Shown here piece after piece: positions 34,699 through 44,129 of a DNA stretch of 54,186 nucleotides. Within the stretch, counting starts at the first letter, position 1. The number at the start of each line of letters is the position of its first letter. The translations under genes were made by a program, and so were the position numbers. Origin of the DNA: Lachnospiraceae bacterium UBA4338 (lineage in GTDB: Bacteria; Bacillota; Clostridia; Lachnospirales; Lachnospiraceae); the NCBI GenBank assembly GCA_002393735.1, contig DGTK01000012.1, forward strand, positions 1-54,186, in the 5' to 3' direction. The notes beneath the pieces were generated by a model. The model saw nothing but the letters and a program-made list of their open reading frames with translations. It was not told the DNA's origin and ran no database searches.

Positions 34699-35985
34699 AT
34701 GAGTGACGAAATAAATAAAATAACTAAATCAAGTATCTGGGACGAGGTGGATGAAACTCCGAAGGCGGAGGCGGAAGTTGCGGAGCAGGAAGCGCCAGCT
34801 CCGGAGGCTGAGGCGACTGTAGAAGCCGAAGTGGCAGAGGCAGAAGTGTTTGATGCTGAAGCGGAAGCGCCAGCGCCAGAGGCACCTGCGGAGGCAGAAG
34901 TGTCTAATGCTGAACCGGAAGCGCCAGCGCCGGAAACAGAGGCAGAGGCAACCGCAGAAACTGAAGCTCCAGAAGAGATGGAAGAAGAAACCATCCCTGA
35001 TGAGGATATCAATATCGAGGAAGACGTCCCTAAGAAAGATGAGCCGGTAAAGGCAAAAGAAGATAAAGGCGATAAGAAAAAGAAGAACTTCTTTGCTTTT
35101 GTCATAAATGATATTAAGAATTTCAAGACTCTTGATAAAAAAATAAAGATAATGTATTTTGTCTTTATTGTGGCAGCAGTGGTTTTTGTCATATCCGCAG
35201 GATATTTAATCAGTTATCAGATTAGAGTTGCCAAAGAGAGAAAAGCCTGGCAGGAACTGGTGGACAGCAAGATTGTGGTAATCGATGCAGATTCCATAGG
35301 TCTTGATGCCATGGTGGATAATCTGGCTCTTGCAGCTCAGGAAAAAGAGGAGGAAGAAGAGGAGAAAGTTATTCTTCCTGAGTACCTTCCTTTCTATGAG
35401 CAGAATAATGACATGGTGGGCTGGATTCGCTTAGATGGCACGGTTATTGATTATCCGGTAATGCATACTCCTGATTATGTGGATGAGAATGGAATAATCG
35501 GTCAGAAATATATTCACAGGGATTTCAATGGTGAGGAGTCCACATCGGGCGCAATCTTCATCGACTTCAGATGCACTATGGATCCCCGTTCCGACAACCT
35601 GATTCTCTATGGCCATCATATGCGTAACGGCACAATGTTTAAGGCCATTATGAATTATGAGAATAAGGATTTTTATGAGGAGCATAAAATCATAGAATTC
35701 GATACCCTTTATGAGAAGGGAGAATATGAAGTATTCTCAGCATTCAGGGACAGAATCTATAATTCCACAGATACAAATTACAAATTCTATTATTTTATTG
35801 ATTCAGAAACAAAAGAGGATTTCGATTATAACATTGAGAATCTCTGCAGCAAATCTTTGTATGACACAGGGGTTGTGCCTGAATATGGCGATGAGCTGAT
35901 TATGCTTGTAACCTGTGCATATCATACCAACGAGGGACGTTTCGTGGTATGCGCTAGGAAAGTTAAGGATGAAGAAACCGAATAA
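34699..35985 (+). CDS. Class B sortase with an acidic repeat N-terminus
   Basis: This 428-residue protein has three parts. Residues 1-125 are an Ala/Glu/Pro-rich low-complexity region with imperfect repeats such as AEAPAPEAPAEAEVSNAEPE. A basic stretch and one membrane helix (about 153-173) follow. The sortase domain (about 225-425) carries H306 (YGHHM), C406 (LVTCAY) and R414 (GRFVV). Sortases cleave a sorting motif and attach proteins to the wall or polymerise pili. The topology places the acidic region in the cytoplasm. No LPxTG-type substrate is seen next to it. Class B is inferred from the DGTVIDYPVMHTPD start and the spacing of catalytic residues. Confidence 0.9.
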   Translation: MSDEINKITKSSIWDEVDETPKAEAEVAEQEAPAPEAEATVEAEVAEAEVFDAEAEAPAPEAPAEAEVSNAEPEAPAPETEAEATAETEAPEEMEEETIPDEDINIEEDVPKKDEPVKAKEDKGDKKKKNFFAFVINDIKNFKTLDKKIKIMYFVFIVAAVVFVISAGYLISYQIRVAKERKAWQELVDSKIVVIDADSIGLDAMVDNLALAAQEKEEEEEEKVILPEYLPFYEQNNDMVGWIRLDGTVIDYPVMHTPDYVDENGIIGQKYIHRDFNGEESTSGAIFIDFRCTMDPRSDNLILYGHHMRNGTMFKAIMNYENKDFYEEHKIIEFDTLYEKGEYEVFSAFRDRIYNSTDTNYKFYYFIDSETKEDFDYNIENLCSKSLYDTGVVPEYGDELIMLVTCAYHTNEGRFVVCARKVKDEETE

Positions 35986-35995
35986 GGAAGTATAA

Positions 35996-37705
35996 GTGTT
36001 TAAGATACTTAAATACATCAAACCATATGCATTGCAGTGTGTGCTGGCGCCGCTTTTTAAGCTGCTTGAGGCGTCCTTCGAACTTTTTGTGCCACTTGTA
36101 ATCATATCAATGGTGGACAATGGAATAGCAGTTAATAATAAGACTCATATTATTTATATGGGTCTTCTTTTAGTTTCGCTTGCAGCCATTGGTCTTGCCA
36201 TGAGTATTACCGCCCAGTACTTCTCGGCGAAGGCGGCTTCCGGGTATGCGGGAATACTGAGGGCGAAGATTTTTGATGATATTGAGCATAAGAGTTATAA
36301 GGAGATAGACAGCATCGGCGTTACCACCATGATAACCCGCATCACCAGCGACGTTAATCAGGTGCAGACCGGTGTGAATCTTTTTTTAAGGCTTCTTCTT
36401 CGCTCACCTTTTGTGGTTTTCGGCGCAGTAATTATGGCCTTTACGGTTAATGTGAAAGAGGCCCTCATATTTGTTGTGGCAATTCCACTTCTTTTTATTA
36501 TCGTATTTATGATTCTTCTTGGCAGCATCCCTCTTTACAAGAAAGTCCAGAGTAAATTAGAGGATGTGCTGACTCTGTTTCGCGAGAATCTTCTCGGTGT
36601 CAGGGTTATCAGAGCCTTCACCATGGAGGAAGAGGAGACGGAGAAAACCGAGAAGGAAATCGACAGCCTTTCTGCCATCTCACTTTTCGTTGGAAGAATC
36701 AGTTCTTTATTAAATCCAATTACATTTGTGGTTATTAATCTGGCTACATATATTATTCTGGTTAACGGCTCATTCTTAGTGGATGAAGGCGCCATTACCC
36801 AGGGCGAAATCATGGCACTGGTTAATTATATGTCCCAGATTCTGGTGGAGCTTGTTAAGTTTGCAAATCTCGTTATTACCGTAACCAAATCCGTGGCCTG
36901 CGGAGACAGAATCGAGGCCATGCTTAGTGAAGGAAGCATCGAGGATGGCAGCGAAGAACTTGAATCCATCGAATCCATAGAATTTAAAAACGTATCTTTT
37001 GCCTACGAAGGAGAAGGTGAGAATGCCCTGTTTAGCATAAATTTATCCTTAAAGAAGGGAGAGAGCATAGGCATCATCGGTGGAACCGGTTCCGGCAAAA
37101 GCACCGTCGCTTCTCTTCTTTGCGGCTTCTACCCTGCATCCTCAGGGGAGATTCTGGTTAACGGCAGGAATATTAAGGAATATTCCAAGGAAAGCTTAAA
37201 CAAAAGAATCAGCATATCTCCGCAGTTTAGCGTGCTTTTTAAGGGGACGGTTAAGGATAATCTTAAATGGGGCAAGGAAGATGCCACTGATGATGAGATG
37301 TGGAAGGCTCTTGATATGGCATCTGCCACAGAATTCATTAAGGGTAAGGACGGGCAGTTAAATGCCGAGGTAAAGGAGGGTGGCTCCAACTTCTCAGGCG
37401 GTCAGAAGCAGAGACTTTCCATTGCAAGATGCCTTATTAAAAACAGCGATTTATATGTGCTGGATGATTCCACATCTGCACTTGATAATATTACTTTGAA
37501 GGAAGTTAATAAAAATCTGAAGGCACTTGGAGAAGATAAAATACTGGTGGTTATTTCCCAGAGGGCGTCCCAGATTATGGATATGGATACAATTATTGTC
37601 CTTGAAGACGGACATATGGAAAGTATGGGTACACATGAGGAACTTATGAGAAGTTCAGAGGTTTATAAGGAAATATACAGGACACAGTTTAGTAATGAAG
37701 AGTAA
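35996..37705 (+). CDS. ABC exporter, degenerate half (TM-NBD)
   Basis: The 569-residue half-transporter has six membrane helices (about 1-310) and an ATPase domain. The start is GTG (35996) with AAGGAAG upstream. Walker A is GGTGSGKST (362-370) and the signature is FSGGQ (466-470). The catalytic glutamate is Asp (D491, in YVLDDSTS) and the H-loop His is Gln (Q522, in ISQRAS). This is the catalytically impaired partner of a heterodimeric exporter like BmrC/BmrD or TM287/288. The next gene is the active half, overlapping by 11 bases. A drug or lipid is the likely substrate, not shown. Confidence 0.93.
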   Translation: MFKILKYIKPYALQCVLAPLFKLLEASFELFVPLVIISMVDNGIAVNNKTHIIYMGLLLVSLAAIGLAMSITAQYFSAKAASGYAGILRAKIFDDIEHKSYKEIDSIGVTTMITRITSDVNQVQTGVNLFLRLLLRSPFVVFGAVIMAFTVNVKEALIFVVAIPLLFIIVFMILLGSIPLYKKVQSKLEDVLTLFRENLLGVRVIRAFTMEEEETEKTEKEIDSLSAISLFVGRISSLLNPITFVVINLATYIILVNGSFLVDEGAITQGEIMALVNYMSQILVELVKFANLVITVTKSVACGDRIEAMLSEGSIEDGSEELESIESIEFKNVSFAYEGEGENALFSINLSLKKGESIGIIGGTGSGKSTVASLLCGFYPASSGEILVNGRNIKEYSKESLNKRISISPQFSVLFKGTVKDNLKWGKEDATDDEMWKALDMASATEFIKGKDGQLNAEVKEGGSNFSGGQKQRLSIARCLIKNSDLYVLDDSTSALDNITLKEVNKNLKALGEDKILVVISQRASQIMDMDTIIVLEDGHMESMGTHEELMRSSEVYKEIYRTQFSNEE

Positions 37706-39416
37706 GACTTTAGGCTTTATTTTCAAGTACATAAAAGGCTCATTATTCTTTGCAATATTAAGCATTATTCTAAGTGCGGCTTATGTGGCAGGAGCTCTTT
37801 ATATTCCTTATGTTATTGGTAAGGGAGTGGACGCTCTTTTTATGGAAGGCGGAGATGAGATTATGCTTAGGAGTCTGATCCTTCTTCTTATCATCATTCC
37901 GCTGACTGCTATTTGCCAGTATATTATGAGTTTATGCAACAATCGTGTCAGCATAAAGGTTGTTGAGAGAATACGTAAGGATGCCATAATAAAGATACAA
38001 AAACTGCCTATAAGTTTCCTGGATTCAAAGGGAAAGGGCGAGCTTTTAAGTCTGATTATTGCGGATACGGATGCTATGTCTGATGGTCTTTTAATGGGCT
38101 TTAATCAGTTTTTTGTGGGTATAACCACAATTCTTGGAACGCTGTGTCTCCTTGTTATGATAGATTATAGAATCGCGCTTTTGGTACTTCTTATTACGCC
38201 ATTATCACTGTTTATATCAGCATATATTTCCAAAAAGACATATGTGCTTTTTGATAATCAGTCCCGTATAAGAGGCGAGCAGACCGGCTTTATCAATGAG
38301 ATGGTTACCAATGTTAAAACCGTAAGAGCCTTCGGACATGAGGATGAGAATACAGATAAGTTTGGTGAGATTAATGAAAGGCTTGTGGATGCATCCACGA
38401 AGGCGGTTTTTTTCTCATCCCTCGTTAATCCTTCCACAAGATTTGTTAATGCAATCTGTTATGCCCTGGTAGCTGTGGTTGGCTCCATGATATGCATGAA
38501 AGAAGAGGCTTTTACTGTAGGTCTTCTGACAGTTTCCCTATCCTATGCCAATCAGTATGCCAAGCCATTTAATGAAATAACGGGAGTTATTACAGAACTT
38601 CAGAATGCCCTTGCCTGCGCGGAGAGAATCAGGTTATTCCTTATTGAGGAAGAGATGGTTATGCCTGAGAGTAAGGATTTAGAGCCATCGAAGGGAGCCA
38701 TTACCCTTAAGGATGTGTCTTTTGGTTATTCAAAGGATAAGGTTTTGATTTCCAATCTTAATCTTGATGTTAAGCCGGGACTTAAAGTTGCAATTGTAGG
38801 ACCTACCGGCTGCGGCAAGACCACACTTATTAATCTTTTAATGCGTTTTTATGATCCGCTTTCAGGTCACATATATTTAGATGGTAAGGACACCACGGAG
38901 CTTTCATATAAGGATTTAAGGGATAATTTCGGTATGGTGCTTCAGGAAACCTACATAAGAAAGGGCACGGTTGCAGATAATATCAAAATCGGCAAGCCGG
39001 ATGCTTCCATGGATGAGATTATTGAAGCGGCCAAAAAGGCCCACGCTCACAGCTTCATTAAGAGGCTCCCTAAAGGATATGATACCATGCTTTCAGAAGA
39101 TGGCGGCAACCTCTCCACAGGTCAGAAGCAGCTTATCTGTATAGCAAGGGTAATGCTTATTGATCCATCAATTCTTATACTTGATGAGGCTACATCCAAT
39201 ATCGATACAAGAACAGAAATCAGGGTTCAGAAAGGATTTGGGGAATTAATGAAGAACCGCACATCCTTCATCGTCGCCCACAGACTTTTCACCATAAAGA
39301 ACTCAGACATTATTCTTGTTATGAAAGATGGCAATGTCATCGAACAGGGCAGCCATGATGAACTTATGGCAAAGAATGGATTTTATACTGAGCTTTATAA
39401 TTCTCAGTTCACCTAA
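37695..39416 (+). CDS. ABC exporter, catalytic half (TM-NBD)
   Basis: The 573-residue partner of the preceding gene has the same six-helix plus ATPase plan. Walker A is GPTGCGKTT (369-377), Walker B ILILDE has E498 and the H-loop has H529, all canonical. The signature is LSTGQ (473-477), a degenerate form. Together the two halves therefore give one complete ATP site (this Walker A/B with the first subunit's FSGGQ) and one defective site. The ATG lies within the last codons of the first gene, so translation is coupled. Confidence 0.93.
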   Translation: MKSKTLGFIFKYIKGSLFFAILSIILSAAYVAGALYIPYVIGKGVDALFMEGGDEIMLRSLILLLIIIPLTAICQYIMSLCNNRVSIKVVERIRKDAIIKIQKLPISFLDSKGKGELLSLIIADTDAMSDGLLMGFNQFFVGITTILGTLCLLVMIDYRIALLVLLITPLSLFISAYISKKTYVLFDNQSRIRGEQTGFINEMVTNVKTVRAFGHEDENTDKFGEINERLVDASTKAVFFSSLVNPSTRFVNAICYALVAVVGSMICMKEEAFTVGLLTVSLSYANQYAKPFNEITGVITELQNALACAERIRLFLIEEEMVMPESKDLEPSKGAITLKDVSFGYSKDKVLISNLNLDVKPGLKVAIVGPTGCGKTTLINLLMRFYDPLSGHIYLDGKDTTELSYKDLRDNFGMVLQETYIRKGTVADNIKIGKPDASMDEIIEAAKKAHAHSFIKRLPKGYDTMLSEDGGNLSTGQKQLICIARVMLIDPSILILDEATSNIDTRTEIRVQKGFGELMKNRTSFIVAHRLFTIKNSDIILVMKDGNVIEQGSHDELMAKNGFYTELYNSQFT

Positions 39417-39469
39417 AGTTATGATGAAGTTTTAAGGAAAGGGGACACATTAAAAGATAAGGAAGAAAT

Positions 39470-40843
39470 ATGAAAAAAGACAAAAAACAGATAATCCTTC
39501 AATATGCCCTGGGCTATGGGCTAATGATAATTCTCTATTTTATCATACATATGTGTATTCGCATTTTAAGCGGAGATGATGTTTTCTTTTCCAGAGCTTT
39601 GGATGATGAGAATATTTTTTCTTTTCTTTCCTACAGATATCTTAACTGGACCTCCAGACTGGGAATTGAAGCATTGCTTGTTATTATTGCAAGACTTCCC
39701 ATTATGGTATGGCGCATTACGGATATTCTCATGATTATTCTCCTTAGCGTAAGTACCGGAATTATCATTAATAATTCGGATAATAAGTTCATATCCCTTC
39801 TTGCCATTCCCGTGGTTATGATGATTCCCACCGAGGTGATGCGCTCTGCGGGAGAAATGGCAACAACCATTAATTATCTCTGGCCTGCTGCCTGCGCCTT
39901 ATATGCCGCATCATATCTGTTCAGGGCAATAAGGGGAATTAAGGTAAAATTATTTGAATATCCTCTTATATATCTGTCTTTGATTTTTGCTCTTTTTAAT
40001 GAGCAGATTACGGTTATATTTTTTGTGGCAACGGGATTATTTATATTAGCAGATGTTATTAAAAGCATTAAAGATAAAGCCAAACCATCCCTTTCTATTC
40101 ACTGGTATGTATTTTTCGTACTTAGCTTACTTGGAATATTGCTGGTTGTTACCTGTCCGGGAAATGCCAACAGAACAGCGATAGAAGCAGGTATTAATTT
40201 CCCGGGCTGGGAGAATGTAACCCTGATTGAAAAACTTGGTATGGGCTTTTTGCAGGCAGTAACATTTCCAATGCTGAGCACAGAAACCAACTTCCTGTTT
40301 TTCTTTACGACATTCAGTATTCTTTATATTAATATAACGAAGAAAAAGAAATACATATATATCATTGCATCATTGTTTCCAATGGTGCTGCCGACTCTCT
40401 CTCTTATTGAGAAGATACTGTCAATGGCGCATATTAATATTACTTTTGGCGTAACATATTTTATGAGCAATGTGGATTTGCCATCAATGTCCGACGTACC
40501 AATGATTCATGTAATTATAGAAGTGCTCATATATCTTTTCTATATTATCTGCACCATAGTTGGAATAGTGGGCGTGTTCAGTAAAGGTAAAGAAAGAATC
40601 ATTGCCATTTTACTTCTTTGTGCGGCTTTTTGCTCACGTATGCTTACAGGTTTCAGCCCGACAGTATATGTGTCATATCACAGAACAGCAATAATTGAAT
40701 GTATTTTAATTGCGCTTTTAAACGGATATCTGCTTTGTTTTTATAATGCCCATGAAGATGATAAGAATAAAAAATATAGAAGAGTGATTAATGTTATTGC
40801 ACTTATTCTCGGCCTTGTTACAGTACTTAAGCCGCTGATATAA
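39470..40843 (+). CDS. DUF6056-like polytopic membrane protein
   Basis: The 457-residue protein has about eleven membrane helices. An early loop reads GDDVFFSRALDDENIFSFLS, then RYLNWTSRLG. The GDD near residue 35 and the W.SR motif resemble DUF6056, a GT-C-like family linked to surface polysaccharides in Firmicutes. Function is not established. RBS AAGGAAG lies four bases before ATG. It starts 53 bases after the ABC genes and may be transcribed with them. Confidence 0.6.
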   Translation: MKKDKKQIILQYALGYGLMIILYFIIHMCIRILSGDDVFFSRALDDENIFSFLSYRYLNWTSRLGIEALLVIIARLPIMVWRITDILMIILLSVSTGIIINNSDNKFISLLAIPVVMMIPTEVMRSAGEMATTINYLWPAACALYAASYLFRAIRGIKVKLFEYPLIYLSLIFALFNEQITVIFFVATGLFILADVIKSIKDKAKPSLSIHWYVFFVLSLLGILLVVTCPGNANRTAIEAGINFPGWENVTLIEKLGMGFLQAVTFPMLSTETNFLFFFTTFSILYINITKKKKYIYIIASLFPMVLPTLSLIEKILSMAHINITFGVTYFMSNVDLPSMSDVPMIHVIIEVLIYLFYIICTIVGIVGVFSKGKERIIAILLLCAAFCSRMLTGFSPTVYVSYHRTAIIECILIALLNGYLLCFYNAHEDDKNKKYRRVINVIALILGLVTVLKPLI

Positions 40844-40917
40844 AAAAAAACATATCCATAAATATTTTATCCTGATACGTATATGTAATATAGTTTATGG
40901 AAGAAGGGGGGATTAAT

Positions 40918-42024
40918 GTGAAAAAAAGATATATTGTATTTTTATTATGTATTTTATCAATTTCTATAACAACATGCTTTGCGGGATGTGCGAATGTCTT
41001 AAATAATAATGGCAAAGACAACGAGAATCAGACGCCGGAAGGTATGACTCGTATATATGATATTGAATTAGTTGTTGCATCACCTAATGAGGATCATATT
41101 TACTGTGTTGATTATCCAAGTTGTTATTATGTTTTCGGACAGCATAACGAAAGAGTAAAATTTGAGAGAGAATATGAAGCAAAGCATTATGTTAAGGATG
41201 AGGATTTGCAATACTTGCTTGATTACATAGATGAACATCAGGATCTTACTGAGAGAGGCGATGATTCTTTATTTACCTATTCTTTAACAGTATGTTATTT
41301 TGATGAAAATGATGAAATGTTATATGAAAAAGCATGGGGATATGATACTTTTCCTGCTGAATTAAATGGTGTAATAGATAAAATAAATGAAATGTGTGGT
41401 GAGGATGTTATGCCTTATCCTACAGATGTAATCTCAGATATTCCTGAGTTTATTTATTCAGAAACCGGCTTAACGGAAAATGATTATCCTAAAGAAGACA
41501 TTGAGAAAATGTGGGCAGATCAGAATTTCATAGCCATGGATAAAATGTTACGTGAGTATAGTGGAATAGACGGAATGATGAGTATATATTATTCAAACGT
41601 TGCCAGGGAAGATATTTCAGATTATGTCCCAACAGAATTACGGGATGCAAAAAGTATCAGTGATGTACAATTCGAAACATTTGTAAATGCTTATCTTAAA
41701 GTGCTTAACGATGAGATGGGAGAAAACTGGTCATTAACCTTTGAAGAACTTGATCCGGATGGATTAAATATGATAAACAGAGATGGTCATCCAACCCATG
41801 GTTTCATGTATATTGCCAAGGCAGAGTCCGTGAAAGATTTCAGAACAAATGTTGAAGGCGATCAATATATAATTATTGTTCCAGAAGGAGAATTAGAGCA
41901 AAGCTGCTATTTTGTATATAATGAAGATGCCTCCTGTGTTTTAGTAGGATATACCAATGCAGGAAATAATTTCAATGAGTATGTTAAAAAGTTTGTTTCA
42001 CTGGGGGTAAATAGTGAAGAGTAA
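40918..42024 (+). CDS. Lipoprotein of unknown function
   Basis: I do not recognise a family. The protein is 368 residues from GTG 40918, which has AAGGGGGG eight bases upstream; an in-frame ATG at 40897 lacks a site. A basic start, a hydrophobic segment and the lipobox FAGC predict membrane anchoring through a diacylglyceryl cysteine (C24). The mature part is acidic and has no recognised motif. The following gene is a second lipoprotein starting inside this gene's last codons. The two are probably made together. Confidence 0.85.
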   Translation: MKKRYIVFLLCILSISITTCFAGCANVLNNNGKDNENQTPEGMTRIYDIELVVASPNEDHIYCVDYPSCYYVFGQHNERVKFEREYEAKHYVKDEDLQYLLDYIDEHQDLTERGDDSLFTYSLTVCYFDENDEMLYEKAWGYDTFPAELNGVIDKINEMCGEDVMPYPTDVISDIPEFIYSETGLTENDYPKEDIEKMWADQNFIAMDKMLREYSGIDGMMSIYYSNVAREDISDYVPTELRDAKSISDVQFETFVNAYLKVLNDEMGENWSLTFEELDPDGLNMINRDGHPTHGFMYIAKAESVKDFRTNVEGDQYIIIVPEGELEQSCYFVYNEDASCVLVGYTNAGNNFNEYVKKFVSLGVNSEE

Positions 42025-42472
42025 AAAAATACTGACAATTATTCTTTTAGCCTTGTTAACATTAACATTTACAGGCTGTTCAAAGACGGTGGAAAATTCG
42101 AAGCATATGACGGGGCGAATCTTTACCAATAAGTATATGGAGGATCTTGATGGGATAACTTCCGTGGATTATGAAGAATACTGGCTGTCTGAACAAATCC
42201 TCTTCTTTGAAATGTCAGGTAAGGATGAGGGTTACAGAGGCATCATATATATAAGTGAAGAGAAAGCACAGGAACTTCTTGAAGACTATGATGACTGGAG
42301 TCTGGATCAGACAGGTCTTCCTAAGATGAACGAAGTTGATACAAAGCCCATTAGTGGATCTGACTGGTATTATTCCAATGATTTTGCTTCTGAGTATTCA
42401 ACGCTTCTTCAGATTTGGGATCTTCGTTTTAATGGAAAAGATGCCATAATATTCGATGTTCATACATTTTAA
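42014..42472 (+). CDS. Small lipoprotein of unknown function
   Basis: The 152-residue protein begins at GTG (42014) with GGGGGTAA upstream. It has a basic start, a hydrophobic stretch and the lipobox FTGC (C22). The mature part is about 130 residues, Asp/Glu and Tyr rich. It overlaps the upstream lipoprotein by 11 bases and is followed by a terminator. No family is recognised. Confidence 0.82.
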   Translation: MKSKKILTIILLALLTLTFTGCSKTVENSKHMTGRIFTNKYMEDLDGITSVDYEEYWLSEQILFFEMSGKDEGYRGIIYISEEKAQELLEDYDDWSLDQTGLPKMNEVDTKPISGSDWYYSNDFASEYSTLLQIWDLRFNGKDAIIFDVHTF

Positions 42473-42477
42473 AATCA

Positions 42478-42501
42478 GCCCCGGGAAAGCCGGGGCATTT
42501 T
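42478..42501 (+). terminator. Terminator after the lipoprotein pair
   Basis: GCCCCGG (42478-42484) and CCGGGGC (42490-42496) form a 7-bp G+C stem with a five-base loop and are followed by ATTTT. It lies six bases after the lipoprotein stop. Confidence 0.88.
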
Positions 42502-42506
42502 CAGGC

Positions 42507-42557
42507 AAAAAAATAAGCACCAACCCCATGGCTCATATGTCCACAAAACCAGTGCTT
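42507..42557 (-). terminator. Terminator of tRNA-Lys
   Basis: On the minus strand AAGCACTGG pairs with TTGGTGCTT (nine pairs, three G·T) around a long loop, followed by ATTTTTTT. It starts two bases after the tRNA-Lys 3' end and faces the lipoprotein terminator. Confidence 0.7.
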
Positions 42558-42559
42558 AG

Positions 42560-42632
42560 TGCGCGATCAGGGGCTCGAACCCTGGACACCCTGATTAAGA
42601 GTCAGGTGCTCTACCAACTGAGCTAATCGCGC
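42560..42632 (-). tRNA. tRNA-Lys(CUU)
   Basis: The minus strand folds as a cloverleaf. The acceptor is GCGCGAT/ATCGCGC, the D-loop GCTCAGTTGGTAGAGC, the anticodon stem CCTGA/TCAGG with loop CTCTTAA, and the T-arm contains GGTTCGAGCC. Anticodon CUU reads AAG. The discriminator base is A and CCA is not encoded. It is the only gene on the right arm transcribed against replication. A TATAAT lies upstream but a good -35 is not visible. Confidence 0.96.
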
Positions 42633-42778
42633 ATGGCAGATGTTGCAATATATTCTTGCAACGCAAAGTCTATTTTATTATACTTGAAATATATTTGCAA
42701 TAGTTTTTTAACACTTTTTTCATATTTTTTTATAATTGGTTATTGTTTTTGGTTATATATCATTACGGGGGCGTAAAA

Positions 42779-43333
42779 ATGGACAAAAATAATAATGGAC
42801 TTAATATTGGAGCAGTTGGAATGATGGGATCGGCAGGAGGTATGCATCCTGTTATAATGGCTATGGCAGCATCAAGCGTGACCGGCATAGATATAATGTC
42901 TGAACCGGAAGCCAGGGATGATTCAAATCTTACAATGCTTGCAGAATACTGCGATAAAACAGTGGCTACCGTGGGCGGAGACGGCTATACTGAATATGTT
43001 TTATATCATAATGAAGAAACAGATGAGTATGAGCTTCATTATTATTACAACTACGGCGGTGCACCTGAGATTCACAGGTCTTATGAAAGCAGTAAGGACT
43101 TTGCAGATAAAATACTTAAACTCATTGATGATAAAAATATTATATCCTGGGATGAGAATGAGGGCGCAGGATTATGCGGAAGGATGTATGTTGTTAAATT
43201 TAAAAAGGGAAGTACCACATACAGAATTACCTCAGATAATATGCCATCACCTTATGATATTGCCATATTTGAAGAAATAGGCAGGGCAATGGCAGCAGGT
43301 ATCAGCCAGGATAAAAGAACATATAAGAAATAG
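42779..43333 (+). CDS. Unknown protein with Gly/Met-rich N-terminus
   Basis: I do not recognise a family. The 184-residue protein starts at ATG 42779 with GGGGGCG nearby. Residues 8-45 are rich in Gly, Ala and Met (GAVGMMGSAGGMHPVIMAMA) and weakly hydrophobic. The rest looks like an alpha/beta domain, with a Tyr-rich strand YVLYHNEETDEYELHYYYNY. There is no clear signal peptide or zinc site. It sits between tRNA-Lys and tatD, 15 bases before tatD, so they may be co-transcribed. Confidence 0.72.
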   Translation: MDKNNNGLNIGAVGMMGSAGGMHPVIMAMAASSVTGIDIMSEPEARDDSNLTMLAEYCDKTVATVGGDGYTEYVLYHNEETDEYELHYYYNYGGAPEIHRSYESSKDFADKILKLIDDKNIISWDENEGAGLCGRMYVVKFKKGSTTYRITSDNMPSPYDIAIFEEIGRAMAAGISQDKRTYKK

Positions 43334-43348
43334 AAACGGATAAGTAAA

Positions 43349-44128
43349 ATGATATTTGATACTCATGCACATTATGATGACAGGGATTTTGACGGAGACA
43401 GGGAAGAGTTAATAGAATCTCTGCCCCTTAATAATGTAACAAAGGTGGTAAATGTGGGCGCCAGCATAATGTCTTCATACTGGTGCCTTGATTTATGTCA
43501 TAAGTATGACCATATTTATGCAGCAATCGGGGTTCATCCATCTGATGTATACTTAAATATGGATAAGGATTTAGAGCAGTTATTTGGCTTTTGTTCTGAC
43601 CCAAAAGTGGTAGCCATTGGAGAGATAGGCCTTGATTATCATTTTGAGGATGATACGGATCACGCCCTTCAAAGGGAATATTTCATTAAGCAGCTTTATA
43701 TCGCTCAGAAACTTAAGAAAAGTATTATTATTCATTCAAGGGACGCAGCAAAAGATACACTTGATATATTAAAAGAAAACTATACCGGTGAGTCCAAAAC
43801 TGTTATGCATTGCTTTTCCTATTCCGAGGAAGTTGCAAAAGAGATTCTTGATATGGGACTTTATATTGGAATTGGCGGCGTGGTTACCTTTAAAAATGCA
43901 AGGAAGATGGTGGATGTGGTTAAGAGTATGCCCCTTGAGAGACTTTTAATTGAGACGGACTGTCCTTATCTTGCACCAACGCCTCACAGGGGTAAGAGAA
44001 ATTCCTCTTTATATCTGCCCCTTGTTATTGAAAAAATAAGCGAAATCAGGGGAATATCACCAAAAGAAGTTGAAGAAATAACTTATAATAATGCCATGGA
44101 ATTTTATGGCTTATCTGATGGAGAATAA
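43349..44128 (+). CDS. tatD: TatD-family metal-dependent hydrolase
   Basis: The 259-residue protein has the TatD motifs: DTHAHYDD (3-10) with metal-binding His-x-His, EIGLDYHF with the bridging Glu, HSRDA, HCFSY and ETDCPYLAP. Members are 3'-5' DNases/RNases or D-aminoacyl-tRNA deacylases. It precedes rsmA, the common order in Clostridia, and overlaps the region of its start. Confidence 0.94.
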   Translation: MIFDTHAHYDDRDFDGDREELIESLPLNNVTKVVNVGASIMSSYWCLDLCHKYDHIYAAIGVHPSDVYLNMDKDLEQLFGFCSDPKVVAIGEIGLDYHFEDDTDHALQREYFIKQLYIAQKLKKSIIIHSRDAAKDTLDILKENYTGESKTVMHCFSYSEEVAKEILDMGLYIGIGGVVTFKNARKMVDVVKSMPLERLLIETDCPYLAPTPHRGKRNSSLYLPLVIEKISEIRGISPKEVEEITYNNAMEFYGLSDGE

Positions 44129-44129
44129 A

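Noticed and set aside
34605..35192. A Ser/Ala/Gly-rich open frame antisense to the sortase acidic repeats
   Set aside because: Shadow of the Ala/Glu/Pro repeats; no independent start.
38115..38129. A sequence close to the palindromic repeat (GTGGGTATAACCACA) in the ABC gene
   Set aside because: One arm is mismatched, the family flanks are missing and it lies in coding sequence.
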